From Pseudomonas kuykendallii (GTDB lineage: Bacteria > Pseudomonadota > Gammaproteobacteria > Pseudomonadales > Pseudomonadaceae), in contig NZ_FNNU01000001.1 in NCBI RefSeq assembly GCF_900106975.1, positions 680,260-744,259 of the forward strand: a stretch of DNA of 64,000 nt, in the 5' to 3' direction. Position 1 is the stretch's first letter. Each line of letters begins with the position of its first letter. Below the pieces are notes generated by a model. That model had not been told where the DNA came from. It did no database searches and saw only the letters and a list, made by a program, of their open reading frames with translations. Of the stretch, positions 33,847-44,781 are shown one piece after another. The translations under genes were made by a program, and so were the position numbers.

Positions 33847-34808
33847 AACCCGCCACCGATCCTCCCATCGCCCCCGCCATCGTCGAGCAGGCCAGCCACT
33901 GGCTGATGGTGCATTGGGGCGGCGAACTGGATGGCGCCACGCAGCGCCGTTTCGCCGCCTGGCAGGCCGCCGACCCCGAACACCAGCGCGCCTGGCAGCG
34001 CCTGCAGCGGCTACAGGGCACCCTGGCCGGCGTGCCCGCAGAGATGGCCTGCACGGTGCTGCGCGAGATGCCCGACGCGCGGCGCCGGCAAACCCTGAAG
34101 CTGCTCGGCGTGCTGCTGGTGGCCGGCGGCAGCGGCTATTTCGCCCAGGCGCAGCTGCCGTGGCGCGAGACGCTGGCCGATCTGCGCAGCGGAACCGGCG
34201 AACGCCTGCATCGCGAGCTCTCCGACGGCAGCCGCCTGGACCTGAACAGCGGCAGCGCGGTGGACATCCTGTTCAGCGCGCGCGAGCGACGCATCCGCCT
34301 GCTGGCCGGCGAGATCCTCCTCAGCAGCGGCCACGAGGCCATCGCGCCGTATCGCCCGCTGATCGTGGAAACCCCCAGCGGCGACGTGCAGGCGCTGGGC
34401 ACGCGCTTCTCGGTGCAGGAAGTCGGCGGCGGCACGCGCGTCGGCCTCTACCAGGGCGAACTGGAAATCCGCCCACGCCACGCGGCGGCGCTACGCCTGC
34501 AGGCTGGCCAGGCGCTGTGGTTCAGCGCCGACGGAGCGGGCGCGGTGCAAGCCGCGGACCGCAACGCCATCGCCTGGAGCGAAGGCCGGCTGGTTGCCGA
34601 ACGGATGCCGCTGGGCCGGTTCATCGCCGAACTCTCGCGTCACCGCCCCGGCGTGCTGCGCTGCGATCCGCAGGTGGCCGATCTGCCGCTGACCGGCGTG
34701 TTCCCCCTGGCCGACACCGAGCGCGTGCTCGCTGCGCTGCAACGGTCCCTGCCCGTGGAGGTGCACAGCCTGACGCGCTACTGGGTCACCGTCCGCGCCC
34801 GCGCCTGA
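33843..34808 (+). CDS. FecR-family anti-sigma regulator, second module
   Basis: A 321-residue inner-membrane regulator with the same plan as the first module: ASHWLMVHWGGELD...FAAWQAADPEHQRAWQRLQRLQG in the cytoplasmic part, a transmembrane helix (LLGVLLVAGGSGYFAQ, about residue 88), then the FecR domain (RLHRELSDGSRLDLNSGSAVDI) and a C-terminal STN-contacting region. ATG 33843 overlaps the sigma stop (ATGA). It pairs with the receptor 126 bp downstream. Confidence 0.88.
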   Translation: MKPATDPPIAPAIVEQASHWLMVHWGGELDGATQRRFAAWQAADPEHQRAWQRLQRLQGTLAGVPAEMACTVLREMPDARRRQTLKLLGVLLVAGGSGYFAQAQLPWRETLADLRSGTGERLHRELSDGSRLDLNSGSAVDILFSARERRIRLLAGEILLSSGHEAIAPYRPLIVETPSGDVQALGTRFSVQEVGGGTRVGLYQGELEIRPRHAAALRLQAGQALWFSADGAGAVQAADRNAIAWSEGRLVAERMPLGRFIAELSRHRPGVLRCDPQVADLPLTGVFPLADTERVLAALQRSLPVEVHSLTRYWVTVRARA

Positions 34809-34891
34809 GACGGACGACGGAGGTTGGCGCGGCGGCCAGCCACAAAAATCGTCCCGCCGATTGACGCTTTTCCCGGCTCGTTCGGGATACC

Positions 34892-34909
34892 TCTTGAATT
34901 CAATCAAGA
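34892..34909 (+). promoter_or_regulatory. Inverted repeat in the receptor leader
   Basis: TCTTGA-ATTCAA-TCAAGA is a perfect dyad 25 bp upstream of the receptor start, and a third TCAAGA-like copy follows (TCTCAAGAGG). It could be a regulator site or an mRNA hairpin next to the ribosome-binding site. Confidence 0.35.
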
Positions 34910-34934
34910 AGCATTCTCAAGAGGATCAATAGGA

Positions 34935-37349
34935 ATGCCGCACCGGCCCTTACAACGCTCGCAACTGAGCCGTTCGATCACCCCTGCCCTGTTCGCCAGC
35001 CTGCTGGCCGCCACCCCGCTGCTGTCATCGCCGAGCGCCCTGGCGCAATCCGCCGCCAGCGAACAGGCGCGCGGCTACGCCATTCCGGCCGGCAATCTGG
35101 ACCAGGCGCTCAACCGCTTCGCCAGCGAAGCCGGCATCCTGCTCTCGGTGGACTCGCGCCTGACCGCCGGCAAGAGCAGCCCGGGACTCAGCGGCAGCTA
35201 CACGGTGAACGACGGCCTCGCCCATTTGCTAGCCGGCACCGGCCTGCGGGCGACCCGCGCGCAGGGCAATTACGCGCTGGAGCTGGCGCCCGAAAGGAGC
35301 AGCGCGCTGGAGTTGGACGGGATCAACGTCAGCAGCAGCGGTCTCTCCGACACCACCGAAGGCAGCGGCTCCTACACCACCGGGCAGATGCAGACGGCGA
35401 CCAAGCTGCCGCTGTCGCTGCGCGAGACGCCGCAATCGGTGACGGTGATCACCCGCCAGCGGATGGACGACGAAGGCATGACCACCATCGAAGACGCGGT
35501 GCGCAGCACGCCGGGACTGTTCGTCGACAACTCCGGCGGCGTCGCCAGGACGTCCTTCACGTCGCGTGGCTTCGCCGTCAGCACCCTCATGTACGACGGC
35601 TTCCCGACCAGTGTCCTGACCTACATGCCCAACGCGACGGCGAACCTCGCGATGTACGACAGGGTCGAGGTCGTGCGCGGAGCGACCGGCCTCACGCAGG
35701 GCGCGGGCAATCCCTCCGCAGCGATCAACCTGGTCTACAAGCGCCCCACCCCGGTGTTCCAGGGCACTGTCAGCGCCAGCGCCGGCAGTTGGGACGATTA
35801 CGGCATCACCGCCGATGTCGGCGGACCGCTGAACGACGCCGGTACCCTGCGGGGACGCGTGGTCACCACCTATCAGGATGCCCAGAACTTCCGTGATGCC
35901 GTGGAGGAGGACCACAACCTGTTCTATGCCACGGGCGAGGCGGACCTGAGCGCGAACACCACGCTGACCCTGCGCGCCTATCGGCAGAAGAATCACACCA
36001 ACTTCTTCTGGGGCGGCCTGCCCCTGGCCGCCGACGGCGGCCACCTGGACGTCCCGCGCGACACCTTCCTCGGTAACGACTGGGAGTACCTGGACGACCG
36101 CACCGTCGGCGTGTCCGGCAACCTAGAACACCGCTTCGACAACGGCTGGACGCTGCGCGTGGCGGCCCTGCATGCGGATACGGACGACGACGCGCTGGCC
36201 AGCTCGATCTGGAACTCGCGGCGCTATCTGTGGGCGCAGACCATGGAGCAGGAAGAAAACGGTCTGGACGTGTTCGCCAGCGGACCCTTCCAACTGCTGG
36301 GGCGCGAGCACGAACTGGTGGTGGGCGCCAGCAAGCGCCGCCTCGAATACACCCTTGGCGACTTCGGCGGCGGTTACCTGCCGGGCACTGTCGACCCCTA
36401 CAACTGGAATCCCCGCGGCAACCCGAAACCAGCGCTGGCCGTCAGCTCGGCCTCCAGTACCGATGTCACCACCCAGGACAGCACCTACGTGACCACGCGC
36501 CTGAGCCTGGCCGACCCGCTCAAACTGATCCTCGGCGGTCGCCTGGACTGGTACGACTACGACGAAGACGATGGCGACGCCGGCGACTACAAGGTGGTGC
36601 GCAATGTCACCCGGTATGCCGGGCTGATCTACGAACTGGACCAGCACCACTCCGTGTACGCCAGCTACACGGATATCTTCCAGCCACAGACCGCCAAGGG
36701 CATAAACCGGCAGGTGATCGAGCCCATCGTGGGCGAAAACTACGAGATCGGCCTGAAGGGCGAGTATTTCGACGGCGCCCTGAATGCCAGCATCGCGCTG
36801 TTCCAGATCGACCAGACCAACCGCGCGGTCGCCCTGGACGACCAGTCGGGATGCCCCACCTACCCCTCGGAATCCTGCTCCGAGGCCTCCGGTCTGGTGC
36901 GCAGCAAAGGCATCGAACTCGAAGTGCAAGGAGCGCTCACGCCCAACTGGCAGATGGGCGCCGGCTACACCTTCGTCGATGCCACGTACAAGAAGGATGC
37001 CGACCCGACGGTGGAAGGCACGCGCTTCGACACCTATTCGCCCAAGCAGATGTTCAAGCTGTCGACCCTGTACACCTTGCCCGGCGAACTCAACCGCTGG
37101 CGCGTCGGTGGCAACGTCTACCAGCAAAGTCGCATCTACAACGAGGCCAAGACCAACGAACAGCGCGCCTATGCCATCGCGGATCTGGTGCTGGGCTACC
37201 AGGCCACCCGCCAGCTCGACCTGCAGCTGAACGTCAACAACCTGTTCGACAAGACTTACTACCGCAGCATCGCCACCAGCACCTGGGGCCCGTACGACAT
37301 CTACGGCGACCCACGAAACTTCAAGCTGACGGCCAGGTACTCGTTCTGA
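34935..37349 (+). CDS. TonB-dependent ferrisiderophore receptor with signalling domain, second module
   Basis: An 804-residue outer-membrane receptor. A signal peptide ending SALA-QSAAS is followed by an STN domain (GYAIPAGNLDQALNRFASEAGILLSV), a plug (LRETPQSVTVITRQRMDD, VEVVRGATGLTQGAGNPSAAINLVYKRPT) and a barrel ending in FKLTARYSF. ATG 34935 has GAGGA and AGGA upstream. The acidic loop YDYDEDDGDAGDYKV and the SGCPTYPSESCSEASG loop with two cysteines are distinctive extracellular regions. It shares the GSYTTG...TATxLPLS linker with the receptor at 21209-23716, so the two are related but probably differ in ligand. Confidence 0.92.
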   Translation: MPHRPLQRSQLSRSITPALFASLLAATPLLSSPSALAQSAASEQARGYAIPAGNLDQALNRFASEAGILLSVDSRLTAGKSSPGLSGSYTVNDGLAHLLAGTGLRATRAQGNYALELAPERSSALELDGINVSSSGLSDTTEGSGSYTTGQMQTATKLPLSLRETPQSVTVITRQRMDDEGMTTIEDAVRSTPGLFVDNSGGVARTSFTSRGFAVSTLMYDGFPTSVLTYMPNATANLAMYDRVEVVRGATGLTQGAGNPSAAINLVYKRPTPVFQGTVSASAGSWDDYGITADVGGPLNDAGTLRGRVVTTYQDAQNFRDAVEEDHNLFYATGEADLSANTTLTLRAYRQKNHTNFFWGGLPLAADGGHLDVPRDTFLGNDWEYLDDRTVGVSGNLEHRFDNGWTLRVAALHADTDDDALASSIWNSRRYLWAQTMEQEENGLDVFASGPFQLLGREHELVVGASKRRLEYTLGDFGGGYLPGTVDPYNWNPRGNPKPALAVSSASSTDVTTQDSTYVTTRLSLADPLKLILGGRLDWYDYDEDDGDAGDYKVVRNVTRYAGLIYELDQHHSVYASYTDIFQPQTAKGINRQVIEPIVGENYEIGLKGEYFDGALNASIALFQIDQTNRAVALDDQSGCPTYPSESCSEASGLVRSKGIELEVQGALTPNWQMGAGYTFVDATYKKDADPTVEGTRFDTYSPKQMFKLSTLYTLPGELNRWRVGGNVYQQSRIYNEAKTNEQRAYAIADLVLGYQATRQLDLQLNVNNLFDKTYYRSIATSTWGPYDIYGDPRNFKLTARYSF

Positions 37350-37386
37350 ACGCGAAAACGCTCGCCGGATCGGGCCGTTGCACCTC

Positions 37387-37447
37387 GTAGGGTGCGCTAT
37401 GCGCACCTTCCGTAGCCCAGGGCGCGCGCGGGTTGCACCCGCCCTAC
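37387..37447. repeat. Variant REP pair, GTGCGC type
   Basis: GTAGGGTGCGCTATGCGCACC followed by GTAGCCCAGGGCGCGC and ending CACCCGCCCTAC. The GTAG foot is kept, but the stem is GGTGCGC/GCGCACC rather than GGTGGGC/GCCCACC. The same variant occurs at 62446-62708. Confidence 0.7.
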
Positions 37448-37461
37448 AGGAAACGCACGTC

Positions 37462-37521
37462 GTAGGGTGGGCTTCAGCCCACCATTGCCAACCCGACTTG
37501 GTGGGCTGAAGCCCACCCTAC
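37462..37521. repeat. REP pair (BIME), GTAG type
   Basis: GTAGGGTGGGCTTCAGCCCACC and its inverted copy ending CCCTAC are separated by only 16 bp. The pair lies between the receptor and trpI 3' ends, in a convergent intergenic region. Confidence 0.85.
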
Positions 37522-37529
37522 GTTGCCCC

Positions 37530-38411
37530 CTACAACTCCCCGCGCAACCATTCCGCGAGGCGCTCCGCGCGGCGGTCGTTGCGCCGGGTGGGCACCCAGA
37601 GCGCCAACCGCGCTGGCGTTTCGACGAAGCCCCAGGGCGCGGCCAGGCGCCCGGCGGCGAGGTCGTCGGCCACCAGTTGCTGCGGCGCGATGGCTACGCC
37701 GAGGCCGGCCACTGCCGCTTCCAGCAGGTAATAGAGATGCTCGAAACCCTGCCCCAGGCGCAATGACTGCTCGTCCAGCCCCTGCGCGCGCGCCCATTCC
37801 GGCCAGGCCTGCGGACGCGAGGCCGTGTGCAGCAACGCCTCATCCAGCAAACGCGCCGGAGCAGCCGCCTGCAGGTCGGCGAAGCGCGCATAGCGCGGGC
37901 TGAGCACCGGTCCGATGCATTCGCGCGCCAGCTCGTGCACCTGCATGTCCGCCGGCCAGGGTGGCTCGGCGAACAACAGGGTGGCGTCGACGTTGGGGCT
38001 GCGCGGGTCCAGCTCGCCCTGGCTGGTGGACAACTGCAGGCGCAGCTCCGGTAGCTCGCGGTTGAGCCGGTCGAGACGCGGAATGAACCAGCGCACCAGC
38101 AGGCTGCCCGGACAGCCGAGCACGAACGGCCGGTCCACCGCCGCCTGCCGCAGTTCGGCGCAGACGCCGCGCAGGCGCTCGAAGGCGTCGGAGGCGGCAT
38201 CGCGCAGACGAACGCCCGCTTCGGTGAGTTTTACGCCGCGCCCTTCACGCACGAACAGCACCAGCTCCAGGTGCTCCTCGAGCGCGCGGATCTGCCGGCT
38301 GACCGCCCCATGGGTGACGTGCAGCTCTTCCGCCGCCTGGCTTACGCTCTCCAGGCGGGCGGCCGCCTCGAAGGCGCGCAGGGCATTCAGCGGAGGAAGG
38401 TCGCGGCTCAT
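37530..38411 (-). CDS. trpI: LysR-type activator of trpBA
   Basis: A 293-residue LysR-family regulator. The N-terminal winged helix reads [42 protein letters not shown], and the effector domain follows from about residue 90. It is divergently transcribed from trpB with a 135-bp gap, the arrangement of trpI/trpBA in P. aeruginosa and P. putida. There TrpI activates trpBA in response to indole-3-glycerol phosphate. The assignment rests on both sequence and this conserved context. Confidence 0.92.
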   Translation of the reverse strand: MSRDLPPLNALRAFEAAARLESVSQAAEELHVTHGAVSRQIRALEEHLELVLFVREGRGVKLTEAGVRLRDAASDAFERLRGVCAELRQAAVDRPFVLGCPGSLLVRWFIPRLDRLNRELPELRLQLSTSQGELDPRSPNVDATLLFAEPPWPADMQVHELARECIGPVLSPRYARFADLQAAAPARLLDEALLHTASRPQAWPEWARAQGLDEQSLRLGQGFEHLYYLLEAAVAGLGVAIAPQQLVADDLAAGRLAAPWGFVETPARLALWVPTRRNDRRAERLAEWLRGEL

Positions 38412-40564
<2,153 letters not shown>

Positions 40565-40585
40565 GCTGGGGCTGGAGCTGGGACT

Positions 40586-40643
40586 GGTGGGCTGAAGCCC
40601 ACCCTACCTTCACCGAACCCCGTAGGGTGGGCTTCAGCCCACC
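40586..40643. repeat. Inverted REP pair upstream of the RAYT gene
   Basis: GGTGGGCTGAAGCCCACCCTAC and GTAGGGTGGGCTTCAGCCCACC lie tail to tail with a 14-bp spacer (CTTCACCGAACCCC). The RAYT coding region begins 38 bp later. The spacer core TCACCGAACCC recurs in the cluster at 41254-41349. Confidence 0.88.
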
Positions 40644-40680
40644 GCGCCACACCGAACGTCGCCAGGCAAAGGATTGCCGC

Positions 40681-41208
40681 ATGCCCAATTACCGTCGCGA
40701 ACGGATGCCCGGCGGCACCTATTTCTTCACCGTCACCCTCGCCGATCGCCGCTCCACCCTGCTGGTCGACGCCATCCACGACCTGCGCCAGGCCTACGCC
40801 ACCGCGATGAAGCGAACGCCGTTCGACACCCCGGCCATCTGCATCCTCCCCGATCACCTGCACGCACTCTGGACGTTGCCGCCGCACGATCACGCCTACT
40901 CGCCGCGCTGGAGCCTGATCAAGGCCGGCTTCTCGATGCGCTTACCGGCGGCGGAGAAGCTAGCCGCCAGCAAGCAGCGCGAACGCGAGAAAGGGCTCTG
41001 GCAACGAAGGTTCTGGGAGCACCGCATTCGCGATGAGGAAGACCTCGCGCGGCACATCGACTACATCCACTGCAACCCGGTCAGACATGGCCTGGTGAAG
41101 CGCGTCGGGGATTGGCCGCATTCGAGTTTTCATCGGTATGTGAAGCACGGAATGTTGCCGGCGGATTGGGGCGGCGGTGCGGGGATCGAGGGGGTGTTTG
41201 GGGAGTGA
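40681..41208 (+). CDS. REP-associated tyrosine transposase (RAYT)
   Basis: A 175-residue single-strand transposase of the Y1/HUH type. The metal-binding HUH motif is DHLHALW (His59, His61) and the likely catalytic tyrosine is Tyr128 in RHIDYIHCNPVRHGLV. The start MPNYRRERMPGGTYFFTVTLADR is typical. RAYTs act on REP hairpins with a GTAG foot, and such REPs flank this gene on both sides and recur through the window. This makes it a complete REPtron. ATG 40681 directly follows the left REP pair. Confidence 0.92.
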   Translation: MPNYRRERMPGGTYFFTVTLADRRSTLLVDAIHDLRQAYATAMKRTPFDTPAICILPDHLHALWTLPPHDHAYSPRWSLIKAGFSMRLPAAEKLAASKQREREKGLWQRRFWEHRIRDEEDLARHIDYIHCNPVRHGLVKRVGDWPHSSFHRYVKHGMLPADWGGGAGIEGVFGE

Positions 41209-41253
41209 CCCGTTGCGGAGTGCGGGCAGGAGACTCATGCGGGCGTTGGGGAT

Positions 41254-41349
41254 GGTGGGCTGAAGCCCACCCTACCCTCACCGAACCCGTAGGATGAGCA
41301 TCAGCCCACGCGACCCTCACCGAACCCGTAGGGTGGGCTTCAGCCCACC
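41254..41349. repeat. REP cluster downstream of the RAYT gene
   Basis: Three REP units: an inverted arm ending CCCTAC, a degenerate GTAGGATGAGCATCAGCCCAC, and an intact GTAGGGTGGGCTTCAGCCCACC. They are separated by two near-identical spacers (CTCACCGAACCC). The repeated spacer suggests stepwise duplication of one unit. Confidence 0.85.
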
Positions 41350-41391
41350 AAACGATCACCAGACCATCCACACGACCGCCGCTGTCCAAGA

Positions 41392-42006
41392 TCAGCCCTT
41401 CGTCGGCAACAGCTGCATCAGGTTGGTGGTGAAGAAGGCGGCGTTCTTTTTCAGGCTGAACAGCTTGGGGTCGGCCAGCCAGGTCTGGGTGATGCCCATC
41501 AGCGCGCTGTAGAGCAGCGCCGCGCAGTCCTCCGCCGGTTGCTCGCCGCCCAGTTCGCCGCGCTCGCGGGCGAGGCTGATGTGGCTGGCCAGGCAGTGCA
41601 CGATGGCGCGCGTCAGCTTGCGCTCGCGGCGCATGGTGCCGGCGACTTCGGACGTCAGCTCGGTCTTGTTCAGCAGGATCTCGAAGGACTGGCGGTGCCA
41701 GCGGTTCTCGATCAACAGGCTGAACCAGTGGGCGATCAGGTAGCGGATGGCTTCCAGCGGCGTGTCGGCCAACGCCGTACTCTGCGCCACCAGGTGCTCC
41801 AGCGGCTCCTGGGAATAGTGCAGGACGGCCTCGTAGAGTTCGTCCTTGTTCTTGAAATGCCAGTAGATGGGGCCGCGGCTGAAGCCGGCGGCGTCGGCGA
41901 TCATCGCCAGGGTGGTGCGCGAGTAGCCGGTCTTGCTGAACTGTTCGAGCGCCGCCTCGATGACTTTCAGGCGGGTTTTCTCGGCGTCTTCTTTGGTGCG
42001 GCGCAT
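41392..42006 (-). CDS. TetR/AcrR-family transcriptional repressor
   Basis: A 204-residue regulator. The N-terminal helix-turn-helix reads RLKVIEAALEQFSKTGYSRTTLAMIADAAGFSRGPIYWHFKNKDEL, very close to AcrR/TtgR-type repressors of RND pumps, and the C-terminal ligand domain is of the same class (LLYSALMGITQTWLADPKLF). No pump is adjacent. The neighbours are the RAYT/REP unit and an orphan binding protein, so the target operon may have been separated by rearrangement or lie elsewhere. Confidence 0.87.
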   Translation of the reverse strand: MRRTKEDAEKTRLKVIEAALEQFSKTGYSRTTLAMIADAAGFSRGPIYWHFKNKDELYEAVLHYSQEPLEHLVAQSTALADTPLEAIRYLIAHWFSLLIENRWHRQSFEILLNKTELTSEVAGTMRRERKLTRAIVHCLASHISLARERGELGGEQPAEDCAALLYSALMGITQTWLADPKLFSLKKNAAFFTTNLMQLLPTKG

Positions 42007-42027
42007 AGCGGATTCGTAGGTAATGGA

Positions 42028-42046
42028 AGGCCCCGGGAAGGGGCCT
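42028..42046 (-). terminator. GC hairpin between binding protein and TetR genes
   Basis: AGGCCCC-GGGAA-GGGGCCT forms a perfect 7-bp stem in the 153-bp gap after the stop of the minus-strand binding protein gene. There is no T-tract, so it is only a candidate terminator. Confidence 0.4.
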
Positions 42047-42159
42047 CCTTGGTCCAGGCGTCAGGCCGTCCAACCCCCCATGCGGGAGGCGGATGCGCCC
42101 TCGGAACCGGTCAACAGTCTGGCGCGCCGGAGGCCGGTGCGCAGGTCGCAGACAGGTTC

Positions 42160-43230
42160 TCAGAGTTTGCCATCGGCAGCCATCTGCATGTAGGTCGTGT
42201 CGAAACGCAGCTTGGTGTTGCCGGCATCGCCGAGCAGCTTGCCGTTGGGCATGCTGATGCCGATGAAGTCGACGCTGGAGGCGCCTTCGCCCAGCAGGCC
42301 GTGGTCGAAGGAGAAGTGTCGGACGCTGTCCATCGCCTTGTAGGCCTCTTCGCTTTCGATGAAGCTCAGCGAGTCGGTCGGTTTCCAGAACATCTTCATG
42401 CCCTTGAGCTGCGACTCGTAGCCGGCCTGGTCGGTGCCCGAGGCCTTGCCGAGGAACGCGCGGGCGTCGGCGCCTTCCTTGGTGTCGCTGGCGATGATGC
42501 CCATCACTTCGTACCAGGCACCGACCACGGCCTTGCCGAAGGCCGGGTTGTCCGCCAGGGTCTTGCTGTTCACCAGGGTCAAGTCCTTGATGTGGCCGGG
42601 GATCTTGCTCGAATCGAAGACCAGCTTGGCGCCGGGGGTTTTCTCGACTTCATCGAGCAGCGGGTTCCAGGTCACCACGTTGCGCACGTCCTTGCTGGCG
42701 AAGGCGCCGACGATGTCCGCATCCGAGGTGTTGACCACCTGCACGTCGCGCTCGCTCAGGCCGACGCTTTCCAGCGCATGGGCCAGCAGGTAATGCGAGA
42801 CCGACAGTTCGACCAGGTTGACCTTCTGCCCCTTGATGCTCTTCAGGTCGCCGTCCTTCATGACCATGCCATCGTTGCCGTTGGAGTAGTCGCCGACGAT
42901 CAGCGCAGTGCTGTCGACGCCACCGGCGGCGGGAATCGACAGGGCATCCATGCTGGTCAGCACCACGGCGTCGAACTGGCCGGCGGTGAACTGGTTGATC
43001 GATTCAACGTAGTCGTTGATCTGGGTGATCTTCACCTCGATCCCGTACTTGTCCGCCCATTTCTTCATGATCCCGGACTCTTCCGCGTACTTCCACGGCA
43101 TCCAGCCGGCGTAGATGGTCCAGGCCAGGTTGAACTGTTGCTTCTGTTCGGCGTGCGCGGCCATCGGCAGCAGGCTGGCGCAGGCCAGGCCGGTGGCGCA
43201 GAGCAGGGTTTTCAGTGTCTTGAACGACAT
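42160..43230 (-). CDS. ABC transporter periplasmic binding protein (urea-carboxylase-region type)
   Basis: A 356-residue secreted protein with a Sec signal (LLCATGLACASLLPMAAHA). Blocks such as WTIYAGWMPWKYAEESGIMKKWADKYGI, INDYVESINQFTAGQFDAVVLTSMDALSIPAAGGVDSTALIVGD and ELSVSHYLLAHALE (each part of the family pattern) match the NMT1/SsuA-like proteins found in urea carboxylase regions and annotated as putative urea transporter components. AAGGAG precedes the ATG. No permease, ATPase or urea carboxylase gene is nearby. It lies 29 bp downstream of the type III glutamine synthetase gene and is probably co-transcribed with it. Confidence 0.85.
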   Translation of the reverse strand: MSFKTLKTLLCATGLACASLLPMAAHAEQKQQFNLAWTIYAGWMPWKYAEESGIMKKWADKYGIEVKITQINDYVESINQFTAGQFDAVVLTSMDALSIPAAGGVDSTALIVGDYSNGNDGMVMKDGDLKSIKGQKVNLVELSVSHYLLAHALESVGLSERDVQVVNTSDADIVGAFASKDVRNVVTWNPLLDEVEKTPGAKLVFDSSKIPGHIKDLTLVNSKTLADNPAFGKAVVGAWYEVMGIIASDTKEGADARAFLGKASGTDQAGYESQLKGMKMFWKPTDSLSFIESEEAYKAMDSVRHFSFDHGLLGEGASSVDFIGISMPNGKLLGDAGNTKLRFDTTYMQMAADGKL

Positions 43231-43259
43231 GTGCAGCTCCTTGTTCGGTCGAAGAATGG

Positions 43260-44618
43260 TCAGAAGAATTTCAGATAACGCTGGATTTCCCAGTCGGATA
43301 CGTGGGTGTGATAGGCATTCCATTCGTCACGCTTGAAGTCGACGAAGGCTTGGAAAAGGCTGTCGCCGAAGACTTCACGGCTCAGCGGGTCCTTCTCGAA
43401 GGCATCGATGGCCTCGCTCAAGGTCCGCGGCAGGCACTCGATGTTCATCTCGGCGACCTGCTTCTCGGTGTAGTTGTACATGTTTTCGCGGTGCGGCAAA
43501 CCCGGCTCGAGCTGTTCGCGTACACCCTCCAGGCCGGCGGCGAGGATCATCGCAGCGCCCAGGTACGGATTGCAGGAGATGTCCGCGGCGCGGCACTCGA
43601 CGCGGCCGCCCTGCGACGGGATGCGCAACATGTTGGTGCGGTTGTTGTTGCCGTAGCAGACGAACACCGGCGCCCAGGTGGAGCCGGACATGCTGCCCTT
43701 GCGCACCAGGCGCTTGTAGCTGTTCACGGTCGGCGCGATCACCGCGCAGATGGCCTGGGCATGCTTGAGCACGCCGGCGATGAAGTGGTAGCCGAGCTTG
43801 CTCACGCCGCAGTCGTGCAGGTCGTCGCCGTCGGGCTCGAACAGGTTGCGCCCGGTCTCGCGGTCAGCCAGCGACATGTTGTAGTGCGCGCCGCTGCCGG
43901 TGCGCTTGGCCGAGGGCTTGGGCATGAAGCTGGCGAAGGCGCCATGCTTGCGCGCGATCTCGTTGGCGAGCATGCGGAAGAACACGAAACGATCGGCCAT
44001 GGTCATGGCGTCGGCGTACTTGAAGTCGGTCTCGAACTGGCCGTTGGCGTCTTCGTGGTCGAAGGAGTAGACGTCCATGCCGATCTCGTTCAGCGCCTCC
44101 ACCAGCTCGCCGATGATGTGCATGTTGTCCATCAGCCCGCGCGGGTCGTAGCAGGGTTTGGCCAGGTCGTCGCGCACGCTGATCGGCTCGAAGCCGCCGT
44201 CGGCGCTGTCCTTGTAGATGAAGAATTCGGTCTCGATGCCCAGGTTGAAGGTGTAACCCATGGCCGCGGCGGCATCGGTCTGGCGCTTCAGCGCGCCGCG
44301 CGAGCAGGCGGCGAACGGTTTGCCGTCCAGGTACAGGTCGCTGGCGAACCAGGCGAGGTCCTTGTTCCAAGCGCACTGGATGGCGCTGGCCGGGTCGGGC
44401 ATGGCCGCCACTTCATTGTCGCTGATGTCCTGCGGCACGCCATCCAGCGCGGCGCCGGTGTACAGCTCGGAGCCGCCGAGCATCTGCCCGAGATGGGACA
44501 GCGGCACGAACTTGCCCTTGATCACGCCGTGAATGTCCACGTAGCTGGCCATGGCGTACTTCACGCCTTTGGCTTGCAGGCTGTTCTTCAGGTTTTCCGC
44601 TTCGGGATGACGACTCAT
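43260..44618 (-). CDS. glnT: Type III glutamine synthetase (glutamate-ammonia ligase, GlnT-like)
   Basis: A 452-residue ligase of the glutamine synthetase superfamily. The beta-grasp N-domain begins VKYAMASYVDIHGVIKGKFVPL. The catalytic domain shows LGIETEFFIYK, FDHEDANGQFETDF, KPSAKRTGSGAHYNMSL and NNNRTNMLRIPSQGGRVECRAAD, which carry metal, ATP and glutamate ligands. Members of this branch make glutamine or gamma-glutamyl amides from amines (GmaS-like), so the acceptor is uncertain. ATG 44618 was chosen at the conserved start. Pairing with an amine/urea-type binding protein suggests assimilation of an imported nitrogen source. Confidence 0.87.
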   Translation of the reverse strand: MSRHPEAENLKNSLQAKGVKYAMASYVDIHGVIKGKFVPLSHLGQMLGGSELYTGAALDGVPQDISDNEVAAMPDPASAIQCAWNKDLAWFASDLYLDGKPFAACSRGALKRQTDAAAAMGYTFNLGIETEFFIYKDSADGGFEPISVRDDLAKPCYDPRGLMDNMHIIGELVEALNEIGMDVYSFDHEDANGQFETDFKYADAMTMADRFVFFRMLANEIARKHGAFASFMPKPSAKRTGSGAHYNMSLADRETGRNLFEPDGDDLHDCGVSKLGYHFIAGVLKHAQAICAVIAPTVNSYKRLVRKGSMSGSTWAPVFVCYGNNNRTNMLRIPSQGGRVECRAADISCNPYLGAAMILAAGLEGVREQLEPGLPHRENMYNYTEKQVAEMNIECLPRTLSEAIDAFEKDPLSREVFGDSLFQAFVDFKRDEWNAYHTHVSDWEIQRYLKFF

Positions 44619-44683
44619 TGCAGTGCTCCAACAGGAAAAGGGTTCAGCGCCCAGCGGGCGGTGGCACGATTCCTTCATTCAAC

Positions 44684-44701
44684 ATACATGCCATCGTGTA
44701 T
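44684..44701. promoter_or_regulatory. Operator-like palindrome in the glnT-hydrolase divergent region
   Basis: ATACATG-CCAT-CGTGTAT is a near-perfect dyad (one mismatch) extended by TATATA, in an otherwise GC-rich gap between divergent genes. Its length and AT-rich half-sites fit a GntR- or TetR-type operator. The factor is unknown. Confidence 0.5.
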
Positions 44702-44781
44702 ATATAACGGCGATAGCGGAGGTCCGCGAGCACCTCGCCCAGCCGCCGATTCGCCACGGGAGCGAACTGCAATTGACTGAT

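Noticed and set aside
42143-42160. Second copy of the MITE end (ACAGGTTCTCAG resembles the flank of the right MITE end)
   Set aside because: Only about ten bases match, and the conserved GATCGTGA part is absent.
44623-44781. Upstream start for the MetX-like hydrolase
   Set aside because: The added residues overlap the divergent control region with the operator-like dyad and show no family similarity.
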